Source: Alteromonas lipotrueae (GTDB lineage Bacteria > Pseudomonadota > Gammaproteobacteria > Enterobacterales > Alteromonadaceae). From it: a stretch of DNA of 64,000 bases. The first letter of the stretch is position 1. The number at the start of each line of letters is the position of its first letter. The DNA lies in assembly GCF_019249215.1 (NCBI RefSeq), contig NZ_JAESDI010000006.1, forward strand, positions 1 through 64,000, in the 5' to 3' direction. The position numbers were made by a program, and so were the translations under genes. Shown piece by piece: positions 58,347 to 64,000 of this stretch. The notes under the pieces are model-generated. The model was not told the origin of the DNA, did not search any database, and saw only the letters and a program-made list of their open reading frames with translations.

Positions 58347-59930
58347 CTAGTGTGAAACAATACCGCTAACAGCTTCTGTTGCGGTATGATGTTCGATTAA
58401 GTGCATGTCATACAACCATTGAGTTGCATCGGCTAAGCCTACATAGGTAGCCACCAAGCCCACAATGGTTAGCACAATGGTGTATGGTAACGCCATCATC
58501 ACCATGCGGCCGTAAGACAAACGTAGTAAAGGCGCAATAGCCGAGGTTAGCATGAATAAGAATGCAGCTTGACCGTTAGGCGTAGCAACACTTGGCAAGT
58601 TAGTTCCTGTGTTAATCGCAACGGCTAGCATATCGTACTGGTCACGGGTAATTTGGCCAGCTTGCAGGGCTGCAGTAACTTCTGTGATATACACGGAGCC
58701 TACAAATACGTTGTCACTCACCATAGATAGCACACCATTGGCGAGGTAAAACATCACCATCTGAGTTTCACCTTCAAAGCTTAGTACCCAATGAATAACC
58801 GGTTGGAATAAGCCTTGGTCTATAATCACTGCTACCACGCCAAAGAATATGCAAAGCAATGCGGTAAACGGAAGGGCTTCTTCAAACGCTTTACCTAAGG
58901 CATGTTCTTCAATAATACCGCTCATTGAGGTTGCTAACACAATAACAGAAAGACCGATTAACCCTACTGACGCCATGTGTGTAGCCAAGCCTACTACTAA
59001 CCATACGCCAATCAAGGCTTGAACCACTAGCTTAGCCGTTTCACGTTTACTGCGGCTTTTATCCATATGTTCGCTGTAATCGGTAAGGATTTTTCTCACT
59101 GAATTGGGTAGTTTTGCACCATACGTAAACCAACCTGTTTTCTCTAAAACCATGGTGGTTAATAAGCCGAATACGAAAACAGGTAAGCTAACAGGGGCCA
59201 TACGGATAAAGAATTCGACGAAATCCCAGCCGGCCTTATCAGCAATAATAAGGTTTTGCGGTTCACCTACCATAGTCATCACGCCGCCCAGTGCGGTACC
59301 TACCGCAGAGTGCATCATTAGATTACGAAGGAAGGCACGGAAATTTTCTAGGTCATTGCTGCCTAGCGAATCTACTCCGTCGTCACTTGTATGGTCATGA
59401 TCTGAGTGGAATTCCTTGCCTGAAGCCACTTTATGGTAAATAGAATAGAAACCTAAACCCACACTGATGATTACAGCAACCACGGTTAGCGCATCAAGAA
59501 ACGCCGATAAAAAGGCTGATGCAAAGATAAACGATAGTGACAAGACCATTTTGTTTTTAACCCCAATCACTAACTTGGTGAATAAAAACATAAGCAGGTC
59601 TTTCATAAAGTAGATACCGGCAACCATGAAGACCAGAAGCAACAACACTTCAAGGTTAACCTCGATTTCGTGCATCATGTGTCCGGGGGTTGTCATCCCA
59701 ATGAACATGGCCTCAATCAATAGTAAACCACCTGGCTGCAATGGATAGCATTTGAGCGCCATTGCGAGCGTAAAAATAAATTGGATCACTAATGTCCAAC
59801 CCGCCAAGTAGGGGTCAACCATAAACAATACTGGGTTTATAATGAGAAAGGCGATTATGGTTTGCTTATACCAATTTGGTGCGTGTCCCAGAAAGTTACT
59901 ATAGACCGCCGAGATCATTGAGGTTTGCAT
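58347..59930 (-). CDS. nhaB: Na+/H+ antiporter NhaB
   Basis: 527 residues with about twelve hydrophobic segments. NhaB features: [39 protein letters not shown], and [20 protein letters not shown]. It exports sodium in exchange for protons, fitting a marine habitat. Divergent from fadR. Confidence 0.97.
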   Translation of the reverse strand: MQTSMISAVYSNFLGHAPNWYKQTIIAFLIINPVLFMVDPYLAGWTLVIQFIFTLAMALKCYPLQPGGLLLIEAMFIGMTTPGHMMHEIEVNLEVLLLLVFMVAGIYFMKDLLMFLFTKLVIGVKNKMVLSLSFIFASAFLSAFLDALTVVAVIISVGLGFYSIYHKVASGKEFHSDHDHTSDDGVDSLGSNDLENFRAFLRNLMMHSAVGTALGGVMTMVGEPQNLIIADKAGWDFVEFFIRMAPVSLPVFVFGLLTTMVLEKTGWFTYGAKLPNSVRKILTDYSEHMDKSRSKRETAKLVVQALIGVWLVVGLATHMASVGLIGLSVIVLATSMSGIIEEHALGKAFEEALPFTALLCIFFGVVAVIIDQGLFQPVIHWVLSFEGETQMVMFYLANGVLSMVSDNVFVGSVYITEVTAALQAGQITRDQYDMLAVAINTGTNLPSVATPNGQAAFLFMLTSAIAPLLRLSYGRMVMMALPYTIVLTIVGLVATYVGLADATQWLYDMHLIEHHTATEAVSGIVSH

Positions 59931-60370
59931 GAGTTCCTATTCCTTTTACAACAAAGGCGCTAACGTGCGTCTTTACGTTTTGAATTTCTGGTTATTGCAA
60001 ACATAAACTGACTTTCATCGAGGGCAAGTGATTGCAAGTTATCGATAATCGGGCAGTTTTGCTGCTTTCATTATAATAGTCCGAAATTAAGCGTACATGA
60101 TATTACAACCTTGAGAAAGCAATTCACAGACCCCATAAAAGGAAAGTTAGCGGAAATACTCAAGTTAGGTTGATAATCAACCTAACAATGTAGTTTATTG
60201 CGTTGAGGAAGTCTGCTTTTGCGTGATAAAAAACCATTAACGCAAAGGTTTTAGGGTTATTTTAATGAATTGTTAACAAATGTTGTTGGCATGGGATTTT
60301 TCATTGTGATAATAAAAGCGCATCTGGTACAATCAGTCGCAGAATAACAATAACGTGCAGGCGAATAGTT
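59931..60370. other. Divergent nhaB-fadR promoter region
   Basis: 440 AT-rich bases holding both promoters and a candidate FadR operator (60322-60338). No additional gene seen. Confidence 0.6.
60322..60338 (+). promoter_or_regulatory. Candidate FadR autoregulatory site
   Basis: ATCTGGTACAATCAGTC matches 11 of 16 defined positions of the FadR consensus with dyad symmetry CTGGT/CAG. It lies 33 bases before fadR. Weak on its own. Confidence 0.4.
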
Positions 60371-61081
60371 ATGATTTATAAGGCGCAGAGTCCCGCTGGA
60401 TTTGCCGAAGAATATATTGTTGAATCGATTTGGAGTGGACGCTTCCCGCCGGGTACAATTTTGCCTGCCGAAAGAGAGCTTTCAGAACTTATTGGTGTAA
60501 CACGCACAACCTTGCGTGAAGTTTTACAACGTTTGGCGCGTGACGGTTGGTTAACCATTCAACATGGTAAACCTACAAAAGTGAATAACTTTTGGGAAAG
60601 CTGTGGCTTGAACATTCTAGAAACCTTGGCTCGCCTTGATCAAGAAGGTATTCCTGAATTAGTGGACAACCTTTTAGCCGCGCGTACTAATTTAAGTGCT
60701 GTGTTTATCCGAGGTGCAATTCGTCACAATCCCAAAGCGTCAGCCGAGATTATTGCGCGTTATAAAAACGTGGAAGAAGACGGTGCTGCTTTTGCGCAAT
60801 TCGATTACCAAATGACCCATGATTTAGCATTGGCATCAAACAATAATGTGTTCGTGTTAATGATGAATGGTTTTAGAGGTATGTACTCGCGTATTGGTGG
60901 GTTCTACTTCGATCATCAACAAGCGCGAGACGTGGCTAAAGCTTATTACGCGAAATTGCTCGATGCGGCAGAAAACGAAAGACACGACAAGGTACCTGTA
61001 GTGGTAAGAGATTATGGTATCGAAAGTGGCAAAGTATGGCAGCAAGTACGAGACAGCATGCCTAAAGATATCGTGGATTAG
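60371..61081 (+). CDS. fadR: Fatty acid metabolism regulator FadR
   Basis: 236 residues; starts [21 protein letters not shown], with the GntR winged helix ([31 protein letters not shown] split over residues 36-66) and an FCD-like acyl-CoA-binding domain. It represses fad genes and activates fab genes, released by long-chain acyl-CoA. Likely acts on fadD in this window. Confidence 0.96.
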   Translation: MIYKAQSPAGFAEEYIVESIWSGRFPPGTILPAERELSELIGVTRTTLREVLQRLARDGWLTIQHGKPTKVNNFWESCGLNILETLARLDQEGIPELVDNLLAARTNLSAVFIRGAIRHNPKASAEIIARYKNVEEDGAAFAQFDYQMTHDLALASNNNVFVLMMNGFRGMYSRIGGFYFDHQQARDVAKAYYAKLLDAAENERHDKVPVVVRDYGIESGKVWQQVRDSMPKDIVD

Positions 61082-61146
61082 CACAATGGCAGTAGGGGGA
61101 AGCGAATTCACCCTCAAGCTAAAACCGTAGTTATTAGCGTATTATT

Positions 61147-61175
61147 AAAAACGTCCTATTCAGGGCGTTTTTTTG
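61147..61175 (+). terminator. Terminator after fadR
   Basis: Stem aaaacgtcct / agggcgtttt (one G-T pair) with a short loop and T run. Confidence 0.85.
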
Positions 61176-61312
61176 TTTTAAGACACAGCTTGTAACTATT
61201 TAGAACTAAGTTTGGTCGCATTAGTGCTTTTTAACCCTATATTAACGTTAGAAATTACCTATACTTTGGGGTTAAGTTTTGTCACATATCATCTCCCGGA
61301 AAAGGAACTATC

Positions 61313-63505
61313 ATGAAATCTTTATGGATAGCATCGTTTATGACGTTGACGGCGAGTCTCTCGCTAGGGGCGTGCAGCGATAACAGCACTAGCGTGGAAC
61401 AATCCTCACAAACAAAATTAGAAAAACAGCAAGGCGTTAAATTGATTACTGATATTCCAGCACCGGTTGCACAGAAAATTCCTCATGAGTTAACGGCTCA
61501 CGGTGTCGTTCGCAATGATGACTATTACTGGATGCGAGATGATAGTCGAGAAGATGAAAAAGTGTTGGCACACTTAGAAAAAGAAAATGCGTATTTAGAA
61601 TCTGTTATGGCGCCATTAAAAGCTAACAGAGAAACACTCTATGAAGAACTGATTGCCCGAATAGAGAAAGATGACACAACGGTTCCTTATTTAAAGAATG
61701 ATTATTGGTACTTCACCGAATACTCTGGGGAAAATGAATACCCTATTTATCTGCGTAAACCATCGATGGATGCAGAGGAACAGGTATTACTGAATATGAA
61801 TGTGATGGCCGAAGGTCATGATTACTATAATATTGGCGACTACTCAGTAAGCACCGACAATAACTTACTCGCGTACTCTGAAGATACATTGAGCCGCCGA
61901 GTTTATACCATTTTTGTGAAAAATTTAGCCACGGGTGAGTTGCTGTCTGACCAACTGACAGGTACCTCTGGTGCAGTAGAGTGGGCTAACGACAATAAAC
62001 ACCTTTTCTATGTGAAAAAAGATCTGCAAACCTTACTAGGCTTTCAGGTTTATCGTCATGTGCTTGGCACACCCCAAGAAGACGACACGCTAGTGTTTGA
62101 AGAAACTGACCCTACGTTTTATACCTACATTAGTAAAAGCAAAGATGATGACATGATTTACATTCATCATAGCCACACAGACAAAAGTGCGGTGACCTTA
62201 ATTGATGCGAATCAGCCCACTAAGGCGCCAGTCCCATTTTTGCCCATTAGAGAAGATGAGGAATACAGCATTGAAAAGTCGGGTGATAGTTACTTTGTTC
62301 TGACTAACAATGCAGCAACTAACTTTCGAGTCATGAAAGCGCCAGCTTCTGCAACCGATGACATGTCCAAATGGGAAGAGGTGATTAGCCATAACCCTGA
62401 CGTATTCATTCAAGATATTGAAGTGCTGGGTGACTTTTTGGTTGTAAAAGAAAAGCAAGATGGTGTTTTACGCCTGGTTGCGCACAATTTAAACACTGAT
62501 AAAGCCACAGTAATACCTACTGATGACCCTATTTACGGCGCTTACTTTACCGGCAACACTCAGCAAGATACCAATACCTTACGTATTTATTATAGTTCGT
62601 TAACTACGCCCGCAAGCATTGTAGATATCGATTTAAACACCTTTGATAAAGCGGTTCTTAAACAAACTAAGGTCTCTGACACATTTTCTTCAGCGGCTTA
62701 TACCTCTGAACGTGTCATGATTAAAGCGCAAGATGGGGCAAGTATTCCCGTTTCGTTGGTTTATCGTAACGATATGTTTAACAAAGATGGCACTAATCCA
62801 CTGTATCAGTATGCGTATGGTTCTTACGGTGCCACGATTGAGCCCACATTTAGAAGTAGTTGGTTATCGCTAGTAGATAGAGGCTTTGTGGTGGCGATTG
62901 CCCATATTCGGGGCGGCCAAATGTTAGGCCGACAGTGGTATGAAGACGGTAAGATGCACAGCAAAATTAATACATTTACCGACTTTATCGACGTATCAAA
63001 AGGCTTGATTGAAAAGCAATATGCCGATCCTAATCGTGTGTTCGCGATGGGCGGCAGTGCGGGTGGTTTGTTAATGGGCGCGATTGCGAATATGGCACCT
63101 GAACTTTATTTAGGGATTTCTGCGCATGTTCCGTTCGTGGATGTTGTTACTACCATGAGTGACGACACCATTCCTTTAACCACCGGGGAATATACAGAGT
63201 GGGGTAACCCTGCGAATAAAGATGAATTCGACTATATTTTATCTTATTCACCGTACGATCAAGTGAGTGCCCAAGATTACCCTCACATGTTAGTGACAAC
63301 AGGGCTTCACGACTCACAAGTGCAATACTTTGAGCCGATGAAATGGGTTGCGAAACTACGAGACTACAAAACGAATGATCATTTGTTGTTGTTTCAAACA
63401 GATATGGAAGCAGGTCATGGTGGTGCATCTGGTCGGTTCAAACGTTTTGAGTCAACAGCGCTAGAATATGCATTCGTGTTTTACCTGGCAGGTATAGAAA
63501 TCTAG
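61313..63505 (+). CDS. S9A-family oligopeptidase B-like lipoprotein
   Basis: 730 residues. Lipoprotein signal ending LGAC (Cys at about 20). Propeller domain about 60-440 (HGVVRNDDYYWMRDD opening), then catalytic domain: nucleophile Ser in GGSAGGLLMGA, Asp in LHDSQVQYFEP and His in AGHGGASGR. This is the oligopeptidase B (PtrB) group, which cleaves small peptides after basic residues; the lipid anchor would place it in the periplasm. GGAAAAGGA precedes the ATG. Confidence 0.94.
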   Translation: MKSLWIASFMTLTASLSLGACSDNSTSVEQSSQTKLEKQQGVKLITDIPAPVAQKIPHELTAHGVVRNDDYYWMRDDSREDEKVLAHLEKENAYLESVMAPLKANRETLYEELIARIEKDDTTVPYLKNDYWYFTEYSGENEYPIYLRKPSMDAEEQVLLNMNVMAEGHDYYNIGDYSVSTDNNLLAYSEDTLSRRVYTIFVKNLATGELLSDQLTGTSGAVEWANDNKHLFYVKKDLQTLLGFQVYRHVLGTPQEDDTLVFEETDPTFYTYISKSKDDDMIYIHHSHTDKSAVTLIDANQPTKAPVPFLPIREDEEYSIEKSGDSYFVLTNNAATNFRVMKAPASATDDMSKWEEVISHNPDVFIQDIEVLGDFLVVKEKQDGVLRLVAHNLNTDKATVIPTDDPIYGAYFTGNTQQDTNTLRIYYSSLTTPASIVDIDLNTFDKAVLKQTKVSDTFSSAAYTSERVMIKAQDGASIPVSLVYRNDMFNKDGTNPLYQYAYGSYGATIEPTFRSSWLSLVDRGFVVAIAHIRGGQMLGRQWYEDGKMHSKINTFTDFIDVSKGLIEKQYADPNRVFAMGGSAGGLLMGAIANMAPELYLGISAHVPFVDVVTTMSDDTIPLTTGEYTEWGNPANKDEFDYILSYSPYDQVSAQDYPHMLVTTGLHDSQVQYFEPMKWVAKLRDYKTNDHLLLFQTDMEAGHGGASGRFKRFESTALEYAFVFYLAGIEI

Positions 63506-63550
63506 CGGTCGAGAATTAAGCTAGCATCACTATGTTTTACTGACATAACG

Positions 63551-63583
63551 AACAGGCAAGTGCTTTAGCATTTGCCTGTTTTT
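63551..63583 (+). terminator. Terminator after the oligopeptidase gene
   Basis: Stem aacaggcaa / ttgcctgtt with an inner tgct/agca pairing, then T run. Confidence 0.9.
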
Positions 63584-63620
63584 ACATTTAGCATTTGTTA
63601 ATACTAAAAGGAAACATGCT

Positions 63621-64000
63621 ATGAACAGTAATCCCGTTGGTTGGTTTGAAATTTATGTTGAAGATATGCCTCGCGCGCAGGCTTTCTACGAAAGCGTGCT
63701 GAAGGTTTCCTTAGAAGCACTGGAAGATCCCTCAGCAGATAAATCCCAAGGCGCATTCAGTATGATGACGTTCCCCTCTGATATGGAAAACTATGGCGCC
63801 AGTGGTGCATTAGTTCATATGGAGGGCGCCCCAGTAGGTAAAAACAGCACCTTAGTGTACTTTGCATGTGAGAACTGTGCTGATGAAGCGGGTAGGGTAG
63901 TTGGCGCAGGAGGCGTTCTTGAAAAAGAAAAAATGGCGATTGGTGAATATGGGTTTATTGCGTTAGCCACTGATACAGAAGGGAATATGATTGGGTTCCA
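63621..64000 (+). CDS. VOC family protein, cut by window end
   Basis: First 126 residues, MNSNPVGWFEIYVEDMPRAQ onwards, with AAGGAAAC upstream. A vicinal-oxygen-chelate/glyoxalase fold of the YdhR/PhnB-like subgroup: FEIYVEDMPRAQAFYESVL, YFACENCADEAGRVVGAGG, GFIALATDTEGNMIGF. Nearly complete; the stop lies beyond 64000. The ligand is unknown. Confidence 0.9.
   Translation, partial: MNSNPVGWFEIYVEDMPRAQAFYESVLKVSLEALEDPSADKSQGAFSMMTFPSDMENYGASGALVHMEGAPVGKNSTLVYFACENCADEAGRVVGAGGVLEKEKMAIGEYGFIALATDTEGNMIGF

Overview
The window looks like chromosomal DNA of a marine gammaproteobacterium of the order Alteromonadales, most likely Alteromonas. This rests on blocks of gene order shared with the Enterobacteria/Vibrio/Alteromonas group (apt-dnaX-ybaB-recR-htpG-adk, hisG-D-C-B-H-A-F-IE, yoaA-tsaB-slp-fadD-rnd, ycgL-mltB-like-ycgM-ycgN, dsbB-nhaB/fadR), on two TonB-dependent receptors and NhaB, and on moderate GC. 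The genus is an inference; no database was consulted.

Layout. 1-490: end of an rRNA operon with a 5S gene, its terminator and the remnant of a second 5S copy. 498-6452: a secreted EF-hand protein, a PAS-GGDEF diguanylate cyclase, and a two-gene unit of a winged-helix/nSTAND/TPR protein plus a small protein. 6671-8876: a compact RiPP locus of the HvfABC/bufferin type: a precursor with 12 EGKCG motifs, an MNIO (DUF692) maturase and a DUF2063 partner. 9077-18654: housekeeping genes. dnaX carries an A9 slippery run that could generate the gamma subunit. 18693-22221: a TonB-dependent receptor and a short signal peptidase I.

22586-28093 is the most unusual part. It is an integron cassette array with no integrase in the window (CALIN-like). 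Three complete attC sites of one family, a fourth closing the array and an internally shortened one separate small genes in the same orientation: ankyrin protein, membrane-anchored protein, HEPN/Abi-type protein, alpha/beta hydrolase, two unknowns and a lipoprotein. Two copies of a ~170-bp module (M1, M2), unlike the attC sites, each end exactly at a cassette recombination point.

28250-36267: a GNAT enzyme, then the complete histidine operon on the minus strand with a leader peptide carrying five consecutive His codons and an attenuator. 36479-46386: small unknown proteins, a Fur-box-preceded TonB receptor with an MBL-fold hydrolase, several envelope or unknown proteins, a TauE/SafE permease and a GH13 enzyme. 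46583-57813: DNA repair, tRNA modification, fatty-acid activation (fadD with a candidate FadR operator), RNase D and the ycg cluster. 57810-64000: dsbB and nhaB divergent from fadR, a lipoprotein oligopeptidase B and a VOC protein cut by the window end.

Functional assignments come from motif and family recognition by eye. Starts were moved inward where a Shine-Dalgarno sequence, signal peptide or cassette boundary supported it.
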